Source of the DNA: an uncultured bacterium
GTDB taxonomy: Bacteria > Patescibacteriota > Saccharimonadia > Saccharimonadales > Saccharimonadaceae
Direction: 5' to 3'
Assembly (NCBI GenBank): GCA_937863415.1
Contig: CALMFC010000014.1
Span: 1 to 64,000, forward strand
Length of the DNA: 64,000 bases
Each line of letters starts with the position of its first letter. Positions within the stretch are counted from its first letter, which is position 1. Of this stretch, positions 8,053-16,652 are shown one piece after another. The notes below the pieces were generated by a model, which searched no databases, had not been told where the DNA came from, and worked only from the letters and a program-made list of their open reading frames with translations. Made by a program: the position numbers and the translations under genes.

Positions 8053-8186
8053 AAAATCTCCATAGTACCAATCGGGGAGACTGTGAAATCGGTTGTGATA
8101 ACCGATTTCAGCCGAACGCTTTAATTTAGCTCCATACGGAGCTAAATTAAAAAAGTGCGCTCCCAGAGTGGTACTGTGGGGGTTTT
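8053..8186 (-). repeat. Three-way-junction repeat, family 1, copy A
   Basis: Outer arms 8053-8070 and 8169-8186 pair along all 18 positions if three G-T wobbles are allowed. Inside are hairpin 2 (8085-8109, GAAATCGGTT arm, 10 bp) and hairpin 1 (8123-8133 with 8138-8148, containing AGCTCC/GGAGCT). Unpaired conserved words on the minus strand are GCACTTTTTT, AAGCGTTCGGCTGAAATC and GATTTCACAGTCTC. The same words occur in copies B and C. It fills most of the gap between the tail-anchored gene and uvrD; no gene is visible in 7954-8275. Flanking A+T-rich text has the words TTTTCAGTTTTC and, inverted, GAAAACTGAAAA. Confidence 0.8.
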
Positions 8187-8275
8187 CGAGTGATGCTTTG
8201 TGACTATACTTTGAAAACTGAAAATTCGTGAACTGAAAATTATTACTACAGCCTGTAACTGTTACAATAGTACTA

Positions 8276-11200
8276 ATGGATTTATTAAAAGGATTAAACT
8301 CGGCGCAGGCAGAGGCGGTACAGGTCGCGTCTGGGCCACTTTTGATTTTAGCGGGTGCCGGTAGTGGCAAAACCAAAACTTTGACTCATCGAATCGCTTA
8401 TTTGATTGCGCACGAATCGATTTGGCCAAACGAAATTTTGGCCGTTACCTTTACTAACAAAGCTGCCCGCGAAATGCGCGAACGACTAGGTGTGTTGCTT
8501 GGTCAGGACAGCTCGAGCCGTGGCTTTATGCCCTGGATGGGGACCTTTCATGGTATTTGCGTGCGCTTACTCAGGACGGACGGCGAGGCGATTGGGGTTG
8601 CCAAGAACTTTGTGATTTATGATGAGGATGACAGGCAAGGTCTAGTCAAACAGGCGATGAAGCAACTATCGATAAGCGATAAAGAAATCAAGGCAAGGGC
8701 GGTTAGTAGTCTTATTTCGAACGCCAAAAACGCCATACAATCACCAGATGAGTTTGAGGCATCAGCCCAGTATCCGTATCAGAAAAATATAGCCAAGATT
8801 TACGCGCTGTATGAAAAATTACGCAAACTAGCCGGGGCACTAGATTTCGATGATCTGCTGCTTGAAACAGTTCGACTTTTTCGCGAAAGCAAACAAGTAA
8901 GGGAAAAGTGGCGCGGTCATTTTAAACACATTTTGATTGACGAATATCAGGATACGAACGCCGCACAATATGCCATCATCAAGGCGCTGGTCAATAATGC
9001 GCGTAATATTTGCGTTGTCGGTGATGATTGGCAATGTTTAGTGGGGGGTAGTCAAATTGAGACTGTAGATGGGCATAAACCTATCGAGACTATTAAATCG
9101 GGTGAAATGGTACGAGCTGCTGGTGGTTATGGAGCGACGAACTTTTTTAAGGTAATTGCTAATAAATCTTTTTCGTATGACGGCAAGGTAATAAAAATCA
9201 CTACACGGTCAGGACGGATTATAACCTCAACTCCTAATCATCTTCTTTTTGGTCGGTTTGAAAAAACCACTGATTATTTTGTTTATCTAATGTTCTCACG
9301 AGCCAAAGGTTATCGTATTGGAATAACTAAGGGAACACGTTTTGATGGCAAAAAGGACGACATTGGACTCAGAGTGCGCGCCAACCAAGAACGAGCCGAT
9401 CGAATATGGGTTTTAAAAATTTGCAAGACGCGCCAGGAAGCGGTGTTTCATGAAGCCAGATTATCTTATCAATATGGTATTCCTATGACTGTTTTTAAAG
9501 CGTTAAGTGGTAGTAGCTTACACCTTGACCAGAAACAAATTGATGATTTGTTCGGTCAAATCGACACAAAAAAGCGTGCGCAAACTTTAATGAAAGATTT
9601 AGGCCTATCGTTTGACTATCCTCATTTTTCACCCCAAGCTACAACTAGAAATGGACTCAAACGAGTTAATCTAAATATCGTAATGTTTGGCGATAAACGC
9701 ACTACACTCACTAGCCCTTGGTCAGCAAGTCGTTTATCGATAAATACTAGCAGTAAACAAGACCTGGTTGCTATGAGTGATTTAGGGTATAGTGTTCGTG
9801 CTGCCAAGGCAGGAACGTATCGGTCAGAAATACATAATTTAGATTACGGTAAAATTGAACAAATTTTGGATGAGATTACATCAAAGTCTGAACTAGATAA
9901 CTTACAGGTTCATAAATACGCCTACATTACAGACAAAGCTTACTCATTCATGCCCGCCTCACATATTCATCCCGGTATGATCCTCCCAACTGCTCAGGGT
10001 GCGACCCTGAGAAGTGATCGGGTTGTGAGTGTTGAAGTGTTAGAGCACAAGGGTTTGGTGTATGACCTAGATATCGACAAGGTTCATAATTATATAGCGG
10101 ATGGTGTGGCTGTTCACAATTCTATCTATAGTTGGAGGGGTGCAGATTTTACGAATATTTTGAATTTTGAACGTGATTTTCCTGGGTCTAAAGTTATTAA
10201 ATTGGAGCAAAATTACCGTAGCACTGGTAATATCTTGGACGCGGCCAGTAATGTTATTTCCAAAAACACCCAGCGAACTGATAAAAAATTATGGACGGCC
10301 GAAGGTGCCGGCGCACCTGTTTTGGTACATGGACTATATGATGAGGCTGAGGAAGCACATCTAGTAGCAGAGCGGATTTCAACCCATGTTGCCATGGGCG
10401 CACGTCAGTTTGGTGATTTTGCGGTTCTGTATCGCACCAACGCTCAAAGCTACACGTTAGAACGGGCTTTTATTAGACTGCGTGTCCCCTATCAGATTGT
10501 CGGTGGAGTTAGGTTTTATGATCGTAAGGAGATTAAGGATATAATCGCCTACCTAAGGTTAGTCTATCAACCAAGCGACCGAATGAGCTTTAGCCGGATT
10601 GTAAATGTTCCGACACGTGGAATTGGCGCAACTAGTCTAGAAAAGTTTTTAGCCTGGCAATCGACTAGCGATATGGATATTATTTCGGCGCTAGTTGGTG
10701 CAAATGATGCGGATGGGTTAGTGCCCAAGGCCAAAAAAGCTCTAACAGGATTAGGCTCAAAACTTCGTAAAGTTCAAGACATGGTCGAAACAGCTAGTCC
10801 GTCTGAATTAATCGAGAAAATTCTATCTTTAACAGGGTATCGAGACTATATTTTGGATGGAACGCCGCAGGCCGAAGACCGCGAGGCGAATATAGGGTCG
10901 CTCGTCTCTGACGCTCAATCATTTGCCAGTCTACCTGACTTTTTAGAAGAGGTAGCACTAATGTCCAGTGCCGATACCGACACTAGCGATCAAAAAGTTA
11001 CATTAATGACGCTTCATGCAGCAAAAGGCCTAGAGTTTCCAGTTGTCTTCATGGTTGGAATGGAAGAGGGAATTTTACCTCACGCTCGGGTTTACGAGGC
11101 TGGTCCAGCGGAGTTAGAAGAAGAGCGACGTCTAGCCTATGTCGGCATGACTAGAGCCCGCGAAGAGCTGCACCTGACTTATGCGCAAAGCCGCTTGCAG

Positions 11201-11467
11201 TTTGGTGAACGGGGATATAACGCAATGTCGCGTTTCATCGCAGACATTGGCGAAAGCGCAGCTACAATTAGCGCCAGTGAACCGCACGTCACACCTGACC
11301 AAGATTTCTATAGCGATGAGCCGTTCATGGTTGGCGATAGAATCAGGTCGGCGGCGTTTGGAGAGGGTGAGGTGAGTGACGTTGACGGTCTGGCCCTAAC
11401 TATTCACTTTGATAGTGGTCAAACCAAAAAGCTCAATGCGGAATATGCAAAGTTAGAGAAGCTATAA
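8276..11467 (+). CDS. UvrD/PcrA-type superfamily 1 DNA helicase containing an intein
   Basis: The precursor is 1063 aa. It is a 3'-5' DNA helicase used in repair and replication-fork maintenance. Helicase motifs are LNSAQAEAV (Q motif), GAGSGKTKTL (Walker A), TFTNKAAREMRER (motif Ia), LIDEYQDTN (Walker B), then the split motif III (GDDWQ / SIYSWRGAD), LEQNYRST (motif IV), VTLMTLHAAKGLEF (V) and AYVGMTRAREEL (VI). Residues 254-615 are an intein sitting exactly between Q and S of motif III. Splicing would give a 701-aa enzyme, a normal UvrD/PcrA length. TACAAT at 8263-8268 is 7 nt before ATG with no ribosome site, so a leaderless mRNA is predicted. Whether it is uvrD or pcrA proper cannot be told here. 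Confidence 0.95.
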   Translation: MDLLKGLNSAQAEAVQVASGPLLILAGAGSGKTKTLTHRIAYLIAHESIWPNEILAVTFTNKAAREMRERLGVLLGQDSSSRGFMPWMGTFHGICVRLLRTDGEAIGVAKNFVIYDEDDRQGLVKQAMKQLSISDKEIKARAVSSLISNAKNAIQSPDEFEASAQYPYQKNIAKIYALYEKLRKLAGALDFDDLLLETVRLFRESKQVREKWRGHFKHILIDEYQDTNAAQYAIIKALVNNARNICVVGDDWQCLVGGSQIETVDGHKPIETIKSGEMVRAAGGYGATNFFKVIANKSFSYDGKVIKITTRSGRIITSTPNHLLFGRFEKTTDYFVYLMFSRAKGYRIGITKGTRFDGKKDDIGLRVRANQERADRIWVLKICKTRQEAVFHEARLSYQYGIPMTVFKALSGSSLHLDQKQIDDLFGQIDTKKRAQTLMKDLGLSFDYPHFSPQATTRNGLKRVNLNIVMFGDKRTTLTSPWSASRLSINTSSKQDLVAMSDLGYSVRAAKAGTYRSEIHNLDYGKIEQILDEITSKSELDNLQVHKYAYITDKAYSFMPASHIHPGMILPTAQGATLRSDRVVSVEVLEHKGLVYDLDIDKVHNYIADGVAVHNSIYSWRGADFTNILNFERDFPGSKVIKLEQNYRSTGNILDAASNVISKNTQRTDKKLWTAEGAGAPVLVHGLYDEAEEAHLVAERISTHVAMGARQFGDFAVLYRTNAQSYTLERAFIRLRVPYQIVGGVRFYDRKEIKDIIAYLRLVYQPSDRMSFSRIVNVPTRGIGATSLEKFLAWQSTSDMDIISALVGANDADGLVPKAKKALTGLGSKLRKVQDMVETASPSELIEKILSLTGYRDYILDGTPQAEDREANIGSLVSDAQSFASLPDFLEEVALMSSADTDTSDQKVTLMTLHAAKGLEFPVVFMVGMEEGILPHARVYEAGPAELEEERRLAYVGMTRAREELHLTYAQSRLQFGERGYNAMSRFIADIGESAATISASEPHVTPDQDFYSDEPFMVGDRIRSAAFGEGEVSDVDGLALTIHFDSGQTKKLNAEYAKLEKL
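9035..10120 (+). other. Intein (362 aa) with a GIY-YIG-like insert in helicase motif III
   Basis: The intein begins with Cys254 (CLVGGSQIETVDGHKPIETI, block A) and has TSTPNHLLF (block B with the catalytic His). It ends with GLVYDLDIDKVHNYIADGVAVHN (blocks F and G, terminal His-Asn), followed by Ser616 as the +1 nucleophile. Between the Hint halves, residues 334-405 contain YFVYLMFSRA, GYRIGITKG and a later EAVFHEARLSYQYGIP. These resemble the GIY and YIG elements and downstream Glu of GIY-YIG/T5orf172-type nucleases. No LAGLIDADG or HNH motif is seen. The Hint assignment is firm; the nuclease assignment is tentative. Confidence 0.85.
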
Positions 11468-11468
11468 C

Positions 11469-11625
11469 AACCTGGCGACCGAGCGCCCTACTTACTTTTT
11501 CAGAGCACTCTTTTTAAGTACAAGCTCCACCGGAGCTTGTACTTAAGCGTTCGGCTGAAATCCTCGGGTACGCCTCGGATTTCACAGTCTCTTCAAAAGT
11601 AAGTAGGGCGCTCGGTCGCCAGGTT
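11469..11625 (+). repeat. Three-way-junction repeat, family 1, copy B
   Basis: Outer arms 11469-11499 and 11595-11625 are a perfect 31-bp inverted repeat. Hairpin 1 is 11516-11528 with 11532-11544 (13 bp, loop ACC). Hairpin 2 is 11557-11563 with 11577-11583. The single-stranded words AGAGCACTCTTTTTAA, AAGCGTTCGGCTGAAATC and GATTTCACAGTCTCT match copies A and C. It starts two bases after the helicase stop, so it may also act as transcription terminator or 3'-end protector. Confidence 0.85.
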
Positions 11626-11700
11626 AGCCCGTAAACTTTCAGAACATAGCAGCTTTTGTTATACTTAAATAACACACTCTGGGGTGTATAGAATAAATTA

Positions 11701-12975
11701 ATGAAGAGTCTAATAACTAGATCCGCCACGCCAATTGGGGCACTTATCGCCGCTGCGCTACTTATGATTGCAGTGGCTGTTATCGTAATGGCGAACATTA
11801 GCCATGCTGGTAATGGTGAATCTGGCCAAGATGGACGACTAGTGACTATACACGACCGAGGAACCGAGAAGGTTATCTTGACACAAGCTGGAACGGTTGG
11901 CGATGCGCTAGCTGAGGCTGGCGTTGTTCTTGACCCCAAAGACGCAGTTGAACCATCAACGAACCAAAAACTTGTCGCCTCGGACTACCAAGTAAACATA
12001 TATCGTGCTCGTCCTGTGATTGTGGTTGACGGGGTAATTAAACAAAAGATTGTCACACCGTATCAAACTGCACCACAAATCGTAAAAGATGCTGGCATCA
12101 AACTCTACCCCGAGGATACAACTAAGTTAGAGCGAGTTAATGATATTGTTGCCGAAGGTGCGGGTCTGAGATTGACAATTGACCGTGCAACACCGTTTAA
12201 ATTTACACTGTACGGCGAAACAATAACGGCGCGAACTCAGGCGGCAACAGTTGGCGATATGTTAGTAGAAAAGGGGATAAAGTTAGGTGCTAATGACCGC
12301 GTGTCGGTTGATAAATCCACGCCGATTACCAGTGACCTTAGTGTACGCGTTTGGCGCGAAGGCAAACAGACGGTGACCGTTGATGAATCTGTTGACTTTG
12401 CGGTTGATAAAATCTCTGATGCCAATAGGGAACCAAGTTATCGTGAAATTCGCACTCCAGGCGAAAAGGGTTCACGTAGCGTCACATACGAAATAGAAAT
12501 TCAAGACGGCAAAGAAGTTTCTAGGACTGAAATCGCTAGCATCGTTACAAAACAACCAAAAACTCAGGTGGAAGTCGTTGGAGTAAAGGGGCAGTACACA
12601 ACACCAAGCGAGAACCAAACCATCACATGGGATTATTTAATCGGCCAAGGATTCACCAGGAATCAAACTGCCGGTATCATGGGTAATTTGATGCAGGAGC
12701 ACCGCTTTAACACTTCTGGCGACGGCCTAGCTCAGTGGACGGGCGGACGTAAAGCCAAATTAATGGCGATGCCAAATCCGTACAACATATACACACAACT
12801 AGATTTTCTGATGTCTGAACTGAATAGTAACTATCGAAGTGTACAGAATGAAATTCGGGCATCTGGCACAGTTGAATTAGCCGTGAAAATCTTTCAAGAT
12901 AAATATGAGCGCTGTGGTATTTGTGCCGAATCGAATCGCATTCAGTATGCCTACAATATTTTAGCGAGTCATTAA
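11701..12975 (+). CDS. Secreted RpfB-like protein: DUF348 repeats, G5 domain, phage-tail-type lysozyme
   Basis: The product is 424 aa. An N-terminal signal/anchor helix (about 10-32) is followed by three DUF348-like (YabE/RpfB) repeats at about 45-235, seen from the recurring TVGDxLxExGxxLxxxD pattern. A G5-type segment (about 240-295) follows, then a C-terminal lysozyme-like domain starting TWDYLIGQGFTRNQTAGIMG (about 305-420). That domain has the catalytic-looking Glu in LMQEHRFN and GLAQWTGGR, as in phage tail lysozymes. It should act outside the cell on peptidoglycan during growth or host attachment. Two Cys near the end (RCGICAES) may form a disulfide. The next gene, rsmA, starts 3 nt after its stop. 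Confidence 0.85.
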   Translation: MKSLITRSATPIGALIAAALLMIAVAVIVMANISHAGNGESGQDGRLVTIHDRGTEKVILTQAGTVGDALAEAGVVLDPKDAVEPSTNQKLVASDYQVNIYRARPVIVVDGVIKQKIVTPYQTAPQIVKDAGIKLYPEDTTKLERVNDIVAEGAGLRLTIDRATPFKFTLYGETITARTQAATVGDMLVEKGIKLGANDRVSVDKSTPITSDLSVRVWREGKQTVTVDESVDFAVDKISDANREPSYREIRTPGEKGSRSVTYEIEIQDGKEVSRTEIASIVTKQPKTQVEVVGVKGQYTTPSENQTITWDYLIGQGFTRNQTAGIMGNLMQEHRFNTSGDGLAQWTGGRKAKLMAMPNPYNIYTQLDFLMSELNSNYRSVQNEIRASGTVELAVKIFQDKYERCGICAESNRIQYAYNILASH

Positions 12976-12978
12976 TCA

Positions 12979-13755
12979 ATGACCACTCCTAAAAAGTCAC
13001 TTGGTCAACATTGGTTGCATGATCGAGATGTTCTAGCTCATATCGCAGATTGTGCCGAAATAGATAAAAACGATACTGTACTCGAGATTGGTCCAGGCTT
13101 AGGAACATTAACTAGCGAACTTTTGCGACGAGCAGGCAAGGTGATTGCGGTTGAGTTTGACCCAGAACTAGCGCGCAAACTCCCCTCTCAATTTCCAGGT
13201 AAGAACCTTGATGTAGTGACGAGCGATATCTTGTCATACGACTTATCTGATTTACCGACAGGATATAAGGTTGTTGGCAATGTCCCCTATTACATCACTA
13301 GTAAAATCGTGCAGATGTTAATGACGGCTGCAAATAAACCTAGTATTTCTGTACTATTAGTCCAAAAAGAAGTAACGGAACGGTTAGCGGCTGAACCGGG
13401 TAATATGAGTATTTTGGCAATTAGCGCCCAAGTATTTGCCGATGTTACGATGGGCGACGTCGTCAAAGCTGAACTATTTACACCTCCACCAAAGGTAGAT
13501 AGCCAAGTGGTAATACTAAAGACCAGACAATCACCATTTTTGACGGACATTAGTGAAGTTGACTTTTTCAGAGTCGTGAAGGCTGGTTTTTCGTCAAAAC
13601 GCAAAAAACTTCGCAGCAGCCTGGCTGGTGGATTGAACTTATCAAAAACAGAGGTTGAACAATTGCTAGTGAAAGCTCAAATCAACCCAGATTCAAGGGC
13701 TGAAACGCTAGATCTAGCGTCTTGGGTGCGTTTAACTCGAATTGTACACTCATAG
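12979..13755 (+). CDS. rsmA: 16S rRNA dimethyladenosine transferase KsgA
   Basis: The product is 258 aa. It dimethylates two adjacent adenosines in the 3' hairpin of 16S rRNA with S-adenosylmethionine. Visible features are KKSLGQHWLHD at the start (usually LGQNFL), VLEIGPGLGTLT (SAM site), VEFDPELA, the catalytic NVPYYITSKI (usually NLPY) and the C-terminal KxGFSSKRKKLRSSL. The spacing to the upstream wall-lysozyme gene is only 3 nt, so they form one transcription unit. Length and motif order are normal. Confidence 0.95.
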   Translation: MTTPKKSLGQHWLHDRDVLAHIADCAEIDKNDTVLEIGPGLGTLTSELLRRAGKVIAVEFDPELARKLPSQFPGKNLDVVTSDILSYDLSDLPTGYKVVGNVPYYITSKIVQMLMTAANKPSISVLLVQKEVTERLAAEPGNMSILAISAQVFADVTMGDVVKAELFTPPPKVDSQVVILKTRQSPFLTDISEVDFFRVVKAGFSSKRKKLRSSLAGGLNLSKTEVEQLLVKAQINPDSRAETLDLASWVRLTRIVHS

Positions 13756-13792
13756 CGCTCATGCTAAAATACGCCTAAGGAATTAAATACCT

Positions 13793-15109
13793 ATGGGCAT
13801 CGGACAAAAATATATTCGCGGTTTTACAATTGTTGAGCTATTGATAGTCATCGTGATTATAGGTATTTTAGCCACGGTAACTGCAATTGTTTATAGTGGC
13901 ATACAGGCAAACGCGCGCGACACTAGTGTCTTGTCCGATCTGGATACTATGGATGGACTACAAACTAGCTATAGTTTAAAAAATGGTGGGAATGCTAAAC
14001 CTTATTATTCTGGTAATGGACCAGATACAGAACTGGACTTTGCGCCAAGCGGTGACAATGTGATCGATGTTGTCGTAAACGGTGATGATTATTGTATTCG
14101 AGGATATAATACAAAGTCTAGTTCATATAAAACCCTCTCTACCGAGGCTATTAAAGAGTCATCTAGTGGTGTGTGTGGTGCAACTTCTCCTTCGCAGCTA
14201 GCAATGTCTGACAGTATACCTCCCATTGTGTGGACAGAAGACTCTTACACTTCGGGTTATTGGATTGACATAGCCTCTTCAAGTGATGGCATTAAGCTTG
14301 CTGCAGCCGAAGGACAAAATGGTTATGTTGCCACTTCAACAAACGGAGGAGCTGAATGGGTTACATGGCACGATCCAGTGAATGTGGATGCTCTGCCCTT
14401 GACTGCGATTGCTTCATCAAGTGACGGTAATAAGCTAGCTGTGACTACTGAAGGTGGATATATTTACAATTCGATCGACGGTGGTATTAATTGGGTTGAA
14501 CGAACCACATCCGGGAGCAGATATTGGACGGATATTGCTTCATCAAATGACGGTAATAAATTAGCTGCTGTCGCAAACAATGGCTACATCTACACTTCAT
14601 CAGACGGTGGCGCTACTTGGGTTGAACGAACCACGTCTGGTATTAGAACGTGGCAGAGTATTGCTTCATCAAGTGACGGCAATAAACTAGCTGCTGTCGG
14701 AAGCTGGAATTACATCTACACTTCATCTGACGGTGGCGCTACTTGGGTTGAACGCGCTACGCCTCAGTCTGGAGTTTGGCAAGATATCGCTTCATCGAGT
14801 GATGGCACTAAGCTTGTCATAATGGGACAAGGTCAATATATAAACACTTCATCTGACGGTGGCGCTACTTGGGTTGAACGCGCTACCCTTGGAAGAAAGG
14901 ATTGGCAAGATATCGCTTCATCAAATGACGGTAGTAAATTAGCTGCTGTCGCAAACAATGGCTACATCTACACTTCCATTAATTTCGGTGACAACTGGAC
15001 GGAACAAACGACAGGCGGTAATAGACAGTGGAGTAGCGTTGCGTTGTCTGAAGATGGCGCAAGAATTTCAGCCACTGTTTATTCGGGGTTTCTTTATACT
15101 GGTATGTAG
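13793..15109 (+). CDS. Type IV pilin-like protein fused to an Asp-box beta-propeller
   Basis: The product is 438 aa. The prepilin signature is near the N-terminus: a short basic leader, then G-FTIVELLIVIVIIGILAT with Glu5 of the mature protein and a long hydrophobic helix. Residues about 45-135 look like a small pilin globule (with GDDYCIRGYN and a second Cys). From about 145 to the end the chain has seven or so repeats of about 45 residues, each with IASSSDGxKLAA and the Asp-box SSDGGATWVER, as in sialidase-like BNR propellers. It probably sits at the cell surface or pilus tip as an adhesin or carbohydrate binder. It is an independent gene between rsmA and metG. Enzymatic activity is not supported. 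Confidence 0.85.
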   Translation: MGIGQKYIRGFTIVELLIVIVIIGILATVTAIVYSGIQANARDTSVLSDLDTMDGLQTSYSLKNGGNAKPYYSGNGPDTELDFAPSGDNVIDVVVNGDDYCIRGYNTKSSSYKTLSTEAIKESSSGVCGATSPSQLAMSDSIPPIVWTEDSYTSGYWIDIASSSDGIKLAAAEGQNGYVATSTNGGAEWVTWHDPVNVDALPLTAIASSSDGNKLAVTTEGGYIYNSIDGGINWVERTTSGSRYWTDIASSNDGNKLAAVANNGYIYTSSDGGATWVERTTSGIRTWQSIASSSDGNKLAAVGSWNYIYTSSDGGATWVERATPQSGVWQDIASSSDGTKLVIMGQGQYINTSSDGGATWVERATLGRKDWQDIASSNDGSKLAAVANNGYIYTSINFGDNWTEQTTGGNRQWSSVALSEDGARISATVYSGFLYTGM

Positions 15110-15165
15110 GGCAAACATTTGATAATTTTTATAAAAACTAATCTGTTATAATAATAGTAATTGCA

Positions 15166-16650
15166 ATGGATAAAAAACTCTACATAACAACCGCTATTCC
15201 TTACGTTAACGGCGAGCCGCATATTGGCAATGCCCTTGATTACCTTTTGGCTGACATTTGGACACGTTATCAACACCAAAATGGGCGCGAAGTGCGCTTT
15301 CAGGTTGGTACGGACGAGCACGGCAACAAAATTGCCACTAAAGCTGCCGAGAATAATATGGATCCTAAATCCTATACAGACAAAATGTATGTTAATTTCG
15401 AGAATTTAATGAAAAAAGTCGGTGCTAGTTACACAGATTTTATCCGTACAACCGATCCGCATCATGAAGCGTCAGTGCAATATATTTGGAAAACACTGTC
15501 TCCGTATATTTACAAAGGTAAGTACGAGGGCTGGTATTGCATGGGCCATGAAGCGTTCTTTACAGATACCGAAGTCCAAGAGACGAATGGAGTTTGCCCA
15601 GACCATCAAACGCCGTATCAACAGATTAGTGAAGAGAATTACTATCTAAAGGCAAGCGCATTTAGTGACCGAATTCGTGAGGCGCTCGCAAATGACGAGA
15701 TGCAAATTGTGCCAGAGTTTCGTGAAAAAGAATTCTTAGAGCTCATGAAAGATGGTCTGCAGGACGTTAGTATTTCGCGTCCCAAAAAGAACCTTAGCTG
15801 GGGTGTGCCAGTCCCGGATGACCCCGATCAGGTTATGTACGTTTGGATTGACGCACTAGCTAATTACATCACAGTTCTGGGTTACCCAGATAAACCTGAG
15901 TGGCAGGAGTATTGGCCAGCTGACGTACAGGTGCTAGGTAAGGATATTTTACGATTTCATGCGGGGATTTGGCCAGCGATGCTACTTGGTCTAGGCTTGG
16001 CGTTACCAAAAAAACTATTAGTTCACGGATTTATTAACGTAGGTGGTGCCAAGATTAGTAAGACTGTCGGTAATGGCGTAGATCCTAACCAGGTAATTGA
16101 TCAATATGGCTTGGATGCTTTTCGTTACTATTTTTCGCGACACATTCCGACACAGGATGATGGAGATTTCACCTGGGAAAAGTTAGAAAATGCCTATAAC
16201 AATGAACTTGGAAATGACCTAGGTAACGCAGTTTCACGCGTAGCAAGCATGATTACCCAGTATCAGTCTGGCGTAATTGGTGATGCCACTCAGACTGAAC
16301 ATGACATGAAGGATTATCACGACCACATGGATAACCTGGAATTTGATAAAGCTATTGATGAGGTATTTAGCAAAGTACGTAGTTTGAATCAATATATCGA
16401 ACACGTCAAACCATGGGAAATCGCCAAGCGGCGCGAAAAAGACACCGAAGCCGAATCACATTTGGGTGAAGTTTTGGCGCACTGTGTCGGATCGCTACTG
16501 CAAATCGCAGATTTATTGGTACCGTTCCTGCCGAATGCGGCACTCAAGATTCACGATATGTTCGAGCGTGGCGTGGTTGCGCCGGTTGAGGGTGTATTGT
16601 TTCCGAAAGTTTACATTCATACGCCTGATCCCAAAGCACCAAAGGCCTAA
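15166..16650 (+). CDS. metG: Methionyl-tRNA synthetase
   Basis: The product is 494 aa. It charges tRNA-Met and initiator tRNA. The class I HIGH motif appears as EPHIGNALDY (about 20) and the KMSKS loop as AKISKTVGNGVD (about 303). ITTAIPYVNG at the start and VYVWIDALANY are also typical. CPDHQTPYQQISEENYYL resembles the connective peptide of the Bacillus-type enzyme. The C-terminal anticodon helix bundle is present (about 350-480), but there is no extra EMAP/Trbp111-type tRNA-binding domain, consistent with a short CPR form. TATAAT at 15147-15152 is 13 nt upstream and tatD follows at once. Confidence 0.96.
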   Translation: MDKKLYITTAIPYVNGEPHIGNALDYLLADIWTRYQHQNGREVRFQVGTDEHGNKIATKAAENNMDPKSYTDKMYVNFENLMKKVGASYTDFIRTTDPHHEASVQYIWKTLSPYIYKGKYEGWYCMGHEAFFTDTEVQETNGVCPDHQTPYQQISEENYYLKASAFSDRIREALANDEMQIVPEFREKEFLELMKDGLQDVSISRPKKNLSWGVPVPDDPDQVMYVWIDALANYITVLGYPDKPEWQEYWPADVQVLGKDILRFHAGIWPAMLLGLGLALPKKLLVHGFINVGGAKISKTVGNGVDPNQVIDQYGLDAFRYYFSRHIPTQDDGDFTWEKLENAYNNELGNDLGNAVSRVASMITQYQSGVIGDATQTEHDMKDYHDHMDNLEFDKAIDEVFSKVRSLNQYIEHVKPWEIAKRREKDTEAESHLGEVLAHCVGSLLQIADLLVPFLPNAALKIHDMFERGVVAPVEGVLFPKVYIHTPDPKAPKA

Positions 16651-16652
16651 GC

